The position numbers were made by a program, and so were the translations under genes. A model generated the notes under the pieces. The model made no database searches, was not told the DNA's origin, and saw nothing but the letters and a program-made list of their open reading frames with translations. Of a stretch of DNA of 64,000 nt, positions 54,913 through 62,667 are shown in pieces. Source of the DNA: Bacteroidota bacterium (lineage in GTDB: Bacteria; Bacteroidota; Ignavibacteria; OLB7). Positions within the stretch are counted from its first letter, which is position 1. Each line of letters starts with the position of its first letter. The stretch is from positions 1 through 64,000 of the forward strand of contig JAFDZV010000003.1 of assembly GCA_018266795.1 (NCBI GenBank), read 5' to 3'.

Positions 54913-55733
54913 ATGTTGCGTTGACGATTGCCGGCTCCGATTCATCGGGGGGAGCGGGTATTCAGGCCGATCTGAAGACCTTCGAGGCGCATGATATCTT
55001 CGGCACGACGGCCGTAACGTGTATCACGGCGCAGAACACCAAGGGCGTCCGCAGCATCTGCCCGATGGGGCTGGAACTGATCCGCGCGCAGATCGATGCC
55101 GTGTTCGATGACTTCGAAGTCTCCGCCGTGAAGATCGGCATGCTCTCGTCCGGCGCCATCGTTCGTGCCGTTGCCGATGCGCTCCGTTCGCGTGCAGCCG
55201 GAGCCGTCATTGTGCTCGACCCCGTAATGGTTTCAACGAGCGGCCATCGCCTTCTGGATCGTGAGGCCGTGCAGGCGTTGGTGGACGAACTCTTCCCGCT
55301 GGCTTCCCTGGTAACGCCGAATGCTGCAGAAGCCGCCGTGCTCGGCGGCGGCGAAGTTGCCACACTCGATCAGATGCGTGCGGCGGCAGCCGCCGTGCGG
55401 CAGCTTGGAGCTGCAGCTGTTCTGGTGAAGGGTGGGCATATCGTCTCGCGAATGCACGGCGCGGAGTACGACCAATCGGTGGATCTTCTGGATGACGGCG
55501 GCGAGATAACTCTTTACCCGGCCCCGCATCTCGCAACCCGCCACACGCACGGTACCGGTTGCACCCTCTCGTCCGCAATTGCCGCAAATCTCGCAAACGG
55601 ATTTCCGTTGAAGGAGGCGGTAGCGCGCGCGAAGCAGTTCGTTCACGGTGCCATTCAGCATGCTCCCGGGATCGGCGGCGGCAGTGGCCCGCTCATGCAT
55701 CGATGGCAATCACTCACGAGTCGCAATGATTGA
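54909..55733 (+). CDS. thiD: Hydroxymethylpyrimidine/phosphomethylpyrimidine kinase ThiD
   Basis: A 274-aa ribokinase-fold enzyme that phosphorylates HMP and HMP-P to HMP-PP, the pyrimidine half of thiamine. Signatures: 'ALTIAGSDSSGGAGIQADLKT', 'VTCITAQNTKGV', 'AVKIGMLSS', 'VVLDPVMVSTSGHRLL', 'VTPNAAEA', 'VLVKGGH' and the catalytic 'HTHGTGCTLSSAIAANLA' with the GTGC anion hole. The ATG overlaps the tenI stop by 4 bp; the end overlaps the GNAT gene by 8 bp. No fused ThiE domain is present. thiC, which would supply HMP-P, is not in the window. Confidence 0.96.
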   Translation: MNVALTIAGSDSSGGAGIQADLKTFEAHDIFGTTAVTCITAQNTKGVRSICPMGLELIRAQIDAVFDDFEVSAVKIGMLSSGAIVRAVADALRSRAAGAVIVLDPVMVSTSGHRLLDREAVQALVDELFPLASLVTPNAAEAAVLGGGEVATLDQMRAAAAAVRQLGAAAVLVKGGHIVSRMHGAEYDQSVDLLDDGGEITLYPAPHLATRHTHGTGCTLSSAIAANLANGFPLKEAVARAKQFVHGAIQHAPGIGGGSGPLMHRWQSLTSRND

Positions 55734-56229
55734 ACCCCTGCAGGAAACCCTGGCCATTCGTGCGGCAACCGAGGCGGACAGCGCTCTGTTGCTTCGCTTC
55801 ATCACACAGCTTGCCGACTACGAACGGCTGTCTCATGCCGTGGTGGCCACCGAACAGGATATTCACGCGGCGCTTTTCGGTCCGCATCCGGGAGCCGAGG
55901 CCGTCATCGCCGAATACGACGGCCAGCCCGCAGGCTTTGCCATCTTCTTTCACAACTTCTCGACGTTCGCAGGACGGAAAGGGATCTATCTGGAGGATCT
56001 GTTCGTGCTTCCGGAGCTCCGCGGCCGGGGGATCGGCGGCGCGCTGCTGCGGCACCTTGCCGCCCTTGCTGTGGAACGCGGCTGCGCGCGCATGGAGTGG
56101 GCCGTGCTGGACTGGAACGAACCGGCGATCGGCTTCTATCGGGAGATGGGAGCGGAGCCGATGGATGACTGGACCGTGTTCAGATTGTCGGGCGAGGCGC
56201 TTCGGAATGCCGGTGAGGGGAAGCGATGA
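55726..56229 (+). CDS. GNAT family N-acetyltransferase inside the thi operon
   Basis: A 167-aa GNAT acetyltransferase. The acetyl-CoA P-loop is 'VLPELRGRGIGGALLRHLAA' at about residues 92-111, followed by 'CARMEWAVLDWNEPAIGFYREMGAEP', the typical beta5-alpha4 segment. The layout is close to diamine/SSAT-like acetyltransferases. The ATG at 55726 lies 8 bp inside thiD, and its stop overlaps thiE by 4 bp, so it is firmly part of the operon and TPP-controlled. GNAT enzymes are not a known step of thiamine synthesis; the substrate is unknown. Confidence 0.9.
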   Translation: MIEPLQETLAIRAATEADSALLLRFITQLADYERLSHAVVATEQDIHAALFGPHPGAEAVIAEYDGQPAGFAIFFHNFSTFAGRKGIYLEDLFVLPELRGRGIGGALLRHLAALAVERGCARMEWAVLDWNEPAIGFYREMGAEPMDDWTVFRLSGEALRNAGEGKR

Positions 56230-56855
56230 AGGCGATAGGCAGGCTGCACGTGATTACCGATATGGTGCTTCAACGCCGCTTCACGCATCGTGAGCTTGCG
56301 ACGCTTGCGATACGCGGCGGTGCCGACACCATCCAGTATCGAAGCAAGTCCGAGAGCGTCCGTACGTTGCTGGAGGAGGCTGCCGGCGTACGAGACGTCT
56401 GCCGAGAACATGGAGTGACGTTCATCGTGAACGATCGTGTGGATGTTGCCATGGCCGTGGAGGCGGACGGCGTTCATCTGGGACGGAGCGACCTGCCTAT
56501 CGAGACTGCGCGGCGCCTGCTGGGCCCGGACCGGATCGTTGGCGGCACGGTTCGCAACGTTGAACATCTTCAGGAAGCAGAGCGCCTTGGCGCGGACTAT
56601 GTGGGGCTTGGCCCGGTGTTCCGGACGGGTTCGAAGCGCGTCGATCACGAGGAGCTTGGCCTGGATCTGGTACGTGAGGTCTGCTCGCGCGCCCGGATTC
56701 CGGTTATCGCCATCGCAGGAATCACCATCTCCAATGCCGCCGCCGTCGTGGCCGCCGGAGCATACGGCATTGCGGTTATCGGTGCCGTTGCAGCCGCTGA
56801 CAACCCGGACGATGCCGCGGCGGATCTGTTGCGATGCATCGGCGGCTGCGAGTAG
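56226..56855 (+). CDS. thiE: Thiamine-phosphate synthase ThiE
   Basis: A 209-aa TIM-barrel enzyme that joins HMP-PP and thiazole phosphate to thiamine phosphate. Motifs: 'GGADTIQYRSKSES' (diphosphate site; ThiE usually has QLR.K), 'FIVNDRVDVAMAVEADGVHLGRSDLP', 'VGGTVRNVEHLQEAERLGADYVGLGPVFRT', and 'VIAIAGITISNAAAVVAAGAYGIAVIGAV'. The ATG overlaps the GNAT stop by 4 bp. Last gene of the operon; a 13-bp terminator hairpin follows 66 bp later. Thiamine phosphate would then be converted to TPP by a ThiL-type kinase elsewhere, or salvaged through TPK after dephosphorylation. Confidence 0.93.
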   Translation: MKAIGRLHVITDMVLQRRFTHRELATLAIRGGADTIQYRSKSESVRTLLEEAAGVRDVCREHGVTFIVNDRVDVAMAVEADGVHLGRSDLPIETARRLLGPDRIVGGTVRNVEHLQEAERLGADYVGLGPVFRTGSKRVDHEELGLDLVREVCSRARIPVIAIAGITISNAAAVVAAGAYGIAVIGAVAAADNPDDAAADLLRCIGGCE

Positions 56856-56921
56856 CGTTCGGTGCTGCGAGGTCGGGCGCGGTGCCCGACCCGCATGGAG
56901 CAGGAAACCATCTGAAAGCAG

Positions 56922-56954
56922 AAGGCCGCTTCCCGGTTGAAGGGAAGCGGCCTT
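56922..56954. terminator. Terminator of the thi operon, bidirectional
   Basis: A 13-bp perfect stem (AAGGCCGCTTCCC at 56922-56934, complement at 56942-56954) with a 7-nt loop. It ends in CCTTTG on the plus strand and CCTTC on the minus strand, between thiE and the convergent T9SS gene. Confidence 0.87.
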
Positions 56955-57006
56955 TGCACAGTCACAGCTCGCGGCATGCCGTGCGGCGATGCCGGTGAAC
57001 GAAGGC

Positions 57007-57528
57007 TTAGCGGGTTACCACCATCTGGCGCCGGAGGACATGGTTGTCCACCTGGAGCTGATAGAAGTACGTACCGCTCGGCAGCTGCTGGTCCACAACG
57101 GCCTCGTGGTCGCCCGCCTCCATGGTCTCGTTGACCACGGTCGCCACTTCCTCACCCGGCATGCTGAAGACCTTCAAGGTCACATCGGCACGCTGGGCGA
57201 TATGGAAGCGGATGGTCGTGGATCCGCGATACGGATTCGGGAAGTTTTGATAGAGAAGGTTGCCGGCGTACGAGTAGCCGGTAATTACCTCGACTCCGCT
57301 GGCCTTGTCGGCCGGGTACCAGAAGCCGATGCCGTGCGTGAACGTGGCATCGCCGATCAGGCCGATTACCGCCTGGCCGACGGTTCCGTTGAGAGTAAAG
57401 GTGGAGTTGGACATTTCGGAGCCGCCATTGCCGAGAACGCTCTTTACGAGCACGAACTGCGCATTCGCCTTCGTGCCTGCAAGAAACGCCGCCGCGATGA
57501 GAGCCAGTCCAATGAACGCACGCTTCAT
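57007..57528 (-). CDS. Small T9SS-sorted secreted protein
   Basis: A 173-aa exported protein. Signal peptide: 'AFIGLALIAAAFLAGTKANAQ'. The middle (30-80) has 'NGTVGQAVIGLIGDATFTHGIGFWYP', a pattern common at the start of short T9SS proteins. The T9SS domain fills about 85-173: 'YQNFPNPYRGSTTIRFHIAQ', 'ADVTLKVFSMPGEEVATVV', 'PSGTYFYQLQVDNH', 'RRQMVVTR'. So the protein is little more than a signal plus sorting tag and might be a marker, a carrier or a minimal surface protein. The ATG at 57528 has no strong Shine-Dalgarno. It lies 142 bp downstream of the large repeat-protein gene on the same strand. Confidence 0.87.
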   Translation of the reverse strand: MKRAFIGLALIAAAFLAGTKANAQFVLVKSVLGNGGSEMSNSTFTLNGTVGQAVIGLIGDATFTHGIGFWYPADKASGVEVITGYSYAGNLLYQNFPNPYRGSTTIRFHIAQRADVTLKVFSMPGEEVATVVNETMEAGDHEAVVDQQLPSGTYFYQLQVDNHVLRRQMVVTR

Positions 57529-57670
57529 GAATATATCTCCTGAAAGTTCATCGAGTCTTTGTCAAAGCTCAGGGATGGAGGGAGGACCGGGGCACAATAT
57601 ACCCCGATCCTTCTCCTAATTCCAAGCGATCCCCGCCTCGGTATTCCGGGGCGGGAAACCGCCACATCGC

Positions 57671-60600
57671 TTATGGCTGTACCGGAATCCAGTTCGCGCC
57701 GCTCACCGTGCTCACGAAGAGCATCTGGCAGGCACGGCCCGGGTTGATGTTGAACGCACCGGCCGTCGTGTTGGTGAGCGTGATCACCGCACCGGCGTTG
57801 TTCACCACCCACACCGTAGCGCCGTCAACAAGGGGCGGGCCGGTCGGGATCGTCACGTTGCCGGCCGTGGTCACCACCAGAATGGCGTCGTCGACAACCG
57901 TGTTGCTGGCATACGGATGCTGATACGACATCGCTACCGTACCGTTGGCGATCGTAAGGGCGTTGCCACCCTGGCCGGCGGTGGTTGCGATGCGCAGGCC
58001 GCGGCTTGCCGAGCTGTTGTTGGCGTTCGTGAAGTTCGCCGCCCAGCCGGTGCCGTTCGTGGCCGCCTGAAGAGCGTCGTTGCCGTTCGCGGCGTTCACG
58101 TTCTCGAAGCGGCCGCCAACGCCCGTGCCGCCGGAGATGCCGGCCTGGCCCAGAACGCCGATACCGTCCTTCGTGTTGAAGCCGCGGCAGCCGTAGCCGC
58201 TCGAGTCGTTGCGGCCAACCACTGCGCCAACGCCGTTGCCGCCGCGGTTGCGGCCAACCACTGCCTCACCGAACGTGTTGTCGCCGATGACACCGGCGGC
58301 CGAGATCGAGGAGGTGATGCCCCACACGGCGTTGCCGCCGGCCGAAGTTGCGAAGACGCCCGGTCCAACACCTGCCTGAAGCACATCCACACCGCGAGCG
58401 CCGTTGCTGGCATTCGTGAGCTGGATGGTTACGCCGCTGCCGATGCCGTTCGTCGTCACGTTCATCGTGCTGGACGTGCTGGCCGGATTGCTGATCTGGA
58501 AGAAGCCGGCATTGCCGTTGCCGGTGGCCTGGCCGAAGACGCCGTAGCCGCCGCCGTTGGTCTCACCACGAACCGCGCCAACGATGTTGGACGTGTTGTT
58601 GATGATCGCGTACACGCCGCGGCCCAGGCCGTTCTGCGTGGCGCGGACCGCGTCCGCGGTGCTTGCTGCGTTGGTGACATCGAACTGCGAGGCATTGCCG
58701 GTCTGGCTCGTGCCGTGCACGCCGATGCCGCCGCCAAGGCTTACGCCCTCGACGCCGAATCCGTTGACAACGTCGTTGCGGCCCTCGACGCCGGCTGCGT
58801 TTGCAACCACACCCACACCCCACACACCGTGCGTGGTGACGGAGGTGCCGTAGAGGCCCACTGCCGTGTTCGAGGTGCCTGCCACGCCGGGACCGTCGGT
58901 GTTGTCACCGCGGATTGCCTCGGTCTGGCCAAGCGTGATGCCGCTGCCGCCGCGGCGGGTGCCGCCGATTGCGCGGCCGGTGCCGGCGGTCACGACGTTC
59001 ACCGCGTCCGCGGTACCCGCTGCGTTGGTGCTGTTGAAGTACCCGGCGCGGCCCGTGCCGTTCGTGCTCGCCTCGAGGGCGTTGTTGGCATTTGCCGCGT
59101 TGACGATGCTGAACAATCCGCCGCGGCCGGTGCCGGTGTTGACGGCGTTCACACCGTTGCCGCTGCCGTTGGTGCTTGCGTTGACCGCATGCGCCGTATT
59201 GGCGGCGTTGGAGATCGAGAACAGGCCTGCGTCAGCCGTTCCGCCCTGAGCACCGGAGACGGCCGGGCCGGTACCGTTCGTGGTTCCGAAGAGAGCCGGC
59301 GAAGAGTTCGCGGTGTTCGTGTTCTGGAAGTAGCCGGCGGAGCTGGTGCCGTTGGAGGGCTGGATGCCGTATACAGACACGCCGCTCGTGGACTGGCCGT
59401 ACACGCCGAAGCCGGAGGTGCTGAGGCCGTAGACACCGATGCCGCTCGGCGTGGTGCCGTAGACGCCCCAGCCGGAGCCGGCCTGCGTACCGACAACACC
59501 GATGCCGAGGCCGCCCGTGCCGTTATTGGTGCCACGCAATGCGGCGCTGAAGCCGCCCGGCGTGGTGGAGGTTACAACACCGATGATGGCCGAGGCATTG
59601 GCATCCTGGGAGTTCGTCTCACCACGCACGCCCGCGGCGATGCCGGTGGAGGCCGAGCGCCATGCGCGGATGGCATTGCCGGTGCCGTTCGTGGTTACCT
59701 CGAGCGAGTTGGAGGAGTTCGCGGCGTTGGATGTGGTAAGGCACATCACCTGTCCGGTCCCCGTCTGGGTGAATGCCACCATGCAGGCGCTGGTTGCCGC
59801 CGTCTGTGCGAACGGAACCACCAACTGGCTTGCCCACGGATAACCCCAGACCGGAGCGCCGCCGCCAAAGTAGCTGATCGCCATGCCGACCGAGGCGCCG
59901 TTGACATTGATCTTGGCCGGAGTTACCGCTGCGTCTGCAATCGTACGGGTGATGATCGAGTTGTCCTCGATCTTGGACTCGGTGACCGAGTGATAGCCGA
60001 GCATGGTGTTGATAATGGACTCCGTGCCGACGTTGATGTTGATCGTGCCGGAGTCGCCGCCGCCGGTGAGGCCCGGGCCAACGCTGATGCGGCTGATCTT
60101 GCTGTTGGCGCTCGCGGTGCTCGCGATCGTCATCGTGTCGCCGCTCGGCGTGATCGTGATGTTCTGGCCCGCCTTCAGGAACAGGTCGTCATGCAGCCCG
60201 TTGATGGAACGAACCACCGTGCCGTTGGCGATCTTGGTGCCGGTAACCGATCCCTCGCCCAGCTTGGGGGTCGTTACGGCGGAGTCCTTGATCGAGGAGG
60301 TGATCACGCCGTTGTCGATGATGGACTGCGCATTCAACGCATACGGCGAGGAGGTGAACTCCACGCGTGTAGGAAGCTCCGTGCCGCCAACGTCGATGAC
60401 AACGCCGAGGTAGTACTTCTTGTTGAACGCGAGAGTCAGCGGACGAGGAGCGCTCTTGGAGCCGCCCAGAATGACGTTGAAGATGCCGCCGGAAACAGCA
60501 GTGTTGCTGTGCACTTCCTCCCAGAGGGGCGTTGTGGCGCCGGGAGCATCGTAGATCCTGAACGTGAGCGTGTGCGTTCCGTTCACAAGGCCGCCGCTTG

Positions 60601-60706
60601 CATCACGAAGCATGCCTTGGTAACTGATCGTTTGTGGAATCTGCGCCAGTGCGGGAATGGCCATGATGGCCGACAACAGCACCGACAGTACGAGCGTACG
60701 TTTCAT
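57671..60706 (-). CDS. 1011-aa Asn/Gly-rich repeat surface protein
   Basis: An exported protein; the signal 'RTLVLSVLLSAIMAIPALAQ' follows the ATG at 60706, with AAGGAGA 12 bp upstream. Residues about 20-140 form a head like those of Bacteroidota tail-fibre-like proteins (QTISYQGMLRDASGGLVNGT, TFRIYDAPGATTPLWEE). A middle zone repeats 'ITSSIKDSAVTTPKLGEGSV' and 'ITRTIADAAVTPAKINVNG'. About 330-950 are built from 20-30 residue units such as 'NAANANNALEASTNGTGRAGYF' and 'GVRGETNSQDANASAIIGVV', likely forming a beta-helix. The C-terminus (960-1011) ends 'LFVSTVSGANWIPVQP'. There is no T9SS domain, so export beyond the periplasm is unclear. A fibre or S-layer-like role is inference. Confidence 0.8.
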   Translation of the reverse strand: MKRTLVLSVLLSAIMAIPALAQIPQTISYQGMLRDASGGLVNGTHTLTFRIYDAPGATTPLWEEVHSNTAVSGGIFNVILGGSKSAPRPLTLAFNKKYYLGVVIDVGGTELPTRVEFTSSPYALNAQSIIDNGVITSSIKDSAVTTPKLGEGSVTGTKIANGTVVRSINGLHDDLFLKAGQNITITPSGDTMTIASTASANSKISRISVGPGLTGGGDSGTININVGTESIINTMLGYHSVTESKIEDNSIITRTIADAAVTPAKINVNGASVGMAISYFGGGAPVWGYPWASQLVVPFAQTAATSACMVAFTQTGTGQVMCLTTSNAANSSNSLEVTTNGTGNAIRAWRSASTGIAAGVRGETNSQDANASAIIGVVTSTTPGGFSAALRGTNNGTGGLGIGVVGTQAGSGWGVYGTTPSGIGVYGLSTSGFGVYGQSTSGVSVYGIQPSNGTSSAGYFQNTNTANSSPALFGTTNGTGPAVSGAQGGTADAGLFSISNAANTAHAVNASTNGSGNGVNAVNTGTGRGGLFSIVNAANANNALEASTNGTGRAGYFNSTNAAGTADAVNVVTAGTGRAIGGTRRGGSGITLGQTEAIRGDNTDGPGVAGTSNTAVGLYGTSVTTHGVWGVGVVANAAGVEGRNDVVNGFGVEGVSLGGGIGVHGTSQTGNASQFDVTNAASTADAVRATQNGLGRGVYAIINNTSNIVGAVRGETNGGGYGVFGQATGNGNAGFFQISNPASTSSTMNVTTNGIGSGVTIQLTNASNGARGVDVLQAGVGPGVFATSAGGNAVWGITSSISAAGVIGDNTFGEAVVGRNRGGNGVGAVVGRNDSSGYGCRGFNTKDGIGVLGQAGISGGTGVGGRFENVNAANGNDALQAATNGTGWAANFTNANNSSASRGLRIATTAGQGGNALTIANGTVAMSYQHPYASNTVVDDAILVVTTAGNVTIPTGPPLVDGATVWVVNNAGAVITLTNTTAGAFNINPGRACQMLFVSTVSGANWIPVQP

Positions 60707-62101
60707 TGTGCCAGACTCTCCTTGGTGATTGGATGTTGTTTGCATACGGTCAATCATCTATTCACAATCATGTGTTTCAAGCCAACCTCGTCTGCTCGCA
60801 GACCAGCCGGGCGCCCGTGAGGGCCGCCGCTGCGGGCAATGTGCTCATATCGCAATGCGAGCCTGCCGCGTTGACATATCGGCAACGGCATTGTGGAATC
60901 GAGTTCAGCAAGAGGGAACAAACAGATGGGGTCGTGAACGCCTGAAGGAGTGCGCAACCCCAGAATGCCAGTGTAGAATTCCGAAAACGACAACGCAGCA
61001 AGAGAATACGGGATACCCCCGGCATCGCGTTCTGCCCGGGTGCTACGTTCTATCTTCATGGTCGTGCCTTGAGAGGGTGCACGACGTTCTGCATGGTTTC
61101 GTTTCACCAGGCCGGGACCAATGATCCCGCGCAGACGACCACGGTGATGGCCTCTCCGCGCATTGACTACACTGCTAGTGTCTGGGGACGGCAATATGCA
61201 AGATTTCCGCGAAATACACCGGCTTACCTGTCGATATTTCGCGACAAAATGTACAATGGATTATGCAGCGCTGACAGCTTCTGAGGAGCTTCGGATGACC
61301 CAAATCGCCGGTGATTGTTCAAAGGGACACGGCGCGATTCTACAACCGGGCTGCATTCAATGCAATAGCAAACGACGCGTGCCTCCGTCGGCGTAAACCA
61401 TTAGGGCGATGCTCTGGGCGATCATTGGGTGCGTCTTCGAGGGAGCTGCATCAGCGTTCAGCTACTGAAACGTGAGGGCGTGGAGAAAAGTTTGCCGCAC
61501 GATCGCCTCCGCAAATCGGCGGGATCGGAGAAGTATCGGTGCGCAGCGGCTCCGGCCAGGCCGCCATTGATTATGCGGATATATCGCATTGGGCCGCGTG
61601 CTCCCTGATTCCCGCATCGAAGCCTGGAGACGAGACGTACTCCCGGGCGCCAGATCCGCGACGCAGTGCGGACCGGCTCGCGATGGCTGGAGCATGGCAG
61701 CGCCGGCCTGCTGCGGCCCGTGCGAAGCCGGGGGTCTGTATCGCAGTGCGACCTGTGAACCCACGCCTCCCGGCCGGCGCTATCGGACGAGGGGGCCCCG
61801 GCCGCTCGTGGCGGCGGTCCGGACGGCCGGAGATCTCGAGCACACGTTCATGCTGCCTGATGTGTTGCGTTCGGAGGATGATCGCAGTGTAATGATTCGA
61901 TCACACCGGATATCGGCGCTGCGTACGCGGTGTCTGCTGCGCTGCATCTTGCGAGCATCGGGCCATGCTCTCAATGCGTCGATCCGGCGGACGGCACTCG
62001 AAGGATGGGGCGACGCCCGGTGCGCCTCCGGTTCAGCCAGTTGTCCGCGTTCCGCGAAAAAAAAATTCATCCAAAAAAAATCATCGCATGCAAATTTTCT
62101 C

Positions 62102-62131
62102 TTGACATCGGCTTGGCCGGCGGCGTACATT
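62102..62131 (+). promoter_or_regulatory. Strong sigma70-like promoter with upstream A-tracts
   Basis: TTGACA (62102-62107) and TACATT (62126-62131) are 18 bp apart. Two A-tracts, A9 at 62057-62065 and A8 at 62073-62080, lie upstream like an UP element; they stand out in this GC-rich sequence. Transcription would start near 62138. Confidence 0.65.
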
Positions 62132-62180
62132 TGCCGCCCATTTTCAACCGCACATTGCGTGCGGCAAAAACACGAGCGGA

Positions 62181-62294
62181 ATGACAAAGCAAACGGCAAC
62201 ATATATCGTGACCAATCTGCTCCGGCCACACGGTTCGGGAGTAAGGAGTGTCGTGCCTGCAGATGCGAGCGGTGGGTTGCCGGTATCGCCATGA
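62181..62294 (+). CDS. Possible 37-aa peptide inside the ncRNA unit
   Basis: The ATG at 62181 opens a 37-codon frame (MTKQTATYIVTNLL..., ending GGLPVSP) within the promoter-terminator unit. GAGCGGA just before the ATG is a weak ribosome-binding site. It has no signal or motif. The nested helices overlap it, so a non-coding role is at least as likely. Confidence 0.2.
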   Translation: MTKQTATYIVTNLLRPHGSGVRSVVPADASGGLPVSP

Positions 62295-62319
62295 ATATAG
62301 ATCATGGATGAACCTTTTC

Positions 62320-62355
62320 AACCCGCCCTCGCGCATCGTGACGGCGGGTTTTTTG
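62320..62355 (+). terminator. Rho-independent terminator of the predicted ncRNA
   Basis: AACCCGCC (62320-62327) pairs with GGCGGGTT (62343-62350), and the stem runs into a T-run of six (62349-62354). This is the most canonical terminator in the window. Confidence 0.9.
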
Positions 62356-62667
62356 TTGCCATCACATGCGTTCGAATTGTTCACGTGCCGGTATGATCCG
62401 GTTTGCCTGGAGGTGCTGTTCATATGATCCACAGCCGATTCGATAGCCGCTTGTTCGATACGAACGGGAGGGTAAGCGGTCCGGTTTCAACCATGAATGA
62501 TGCGGATGTCCGCTTGCGGTCGCCGTTCCGAAGCTGTGGCGGCACGGCTTGCGAATCGAGCCGCGTTGCCGGTAATGCAGCCGATGGCCGGCTGCATGCT
62601 CATCCGGAGGCACTTCATGGTTGATTCCACCGCCGCAGATACGGGCCTCTTCCTCTGACCTGAAAAT

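Larger units (their letters stand above)
62138..62355 (+). ncRNA. Predicted structured non-coding RNA of about 218 nt
   Basis: The unit runs from the start predicted by the promoter at 62102-62131 to a terminator. Predicted helices: CCGCAC/GTGCGG (62148-62153 with 62159-62164); a long arm with nested CGGCAAC/GTTGCCG (62194-62200 with 62276-62282), ATCTGC/GCAGAT (62215-62220 with 62259-62264) and ACAC/GTGT (62228-62231 with 62248-62251); and CCATGA/TCATGG (62289-62294 with 62302-62307). I do not recognise tmRNA, 6S, SRP or RNase P signatures. A 37-codon frame inside is an alternative product. Confidence 0.6.

Noticed and set aside
57917-60820. Very long open frame (about 967 codons) on the plus strand opposite the repeat protein.
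   Set aside because: It mirrors the codon pattern of the Asn/Gly-rich gene on the other strand and has no signal, motif or start context; it is a shadow caused by GC-rich repeats.
60754-61059. A frame of about 100 codons on the minus strand (MKIERSTRAERDAGG...).
   Set aside because: It overlaps the likely promoter and leader of the repeat-protein gene and has no family resemblance.
61196-61396. A 66-codon frame (MQDFREIHRLTCRYF...) in the AT-richer patch.
   Set aside because: It reads more like protein than its neighbours, with several Cys, but has no motif, no ribosome-binding site and no partner gene; too weak to list as a gene.
61589-62311. Frames of 170-240 codons in the gene-poor region.
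   Set aside because: Translations are biased to Arg, Ser, Cys and Pro, have no recognisable motif, and overlap the predicted ncRNA.
62360-62470. T-loop-like GTTCGAAT and TTCGATA strings considered as a tRNA or tRNA-like RNA.
   Set aside because: No flanking 5-bp T stem or acceptor stem can be drawn.
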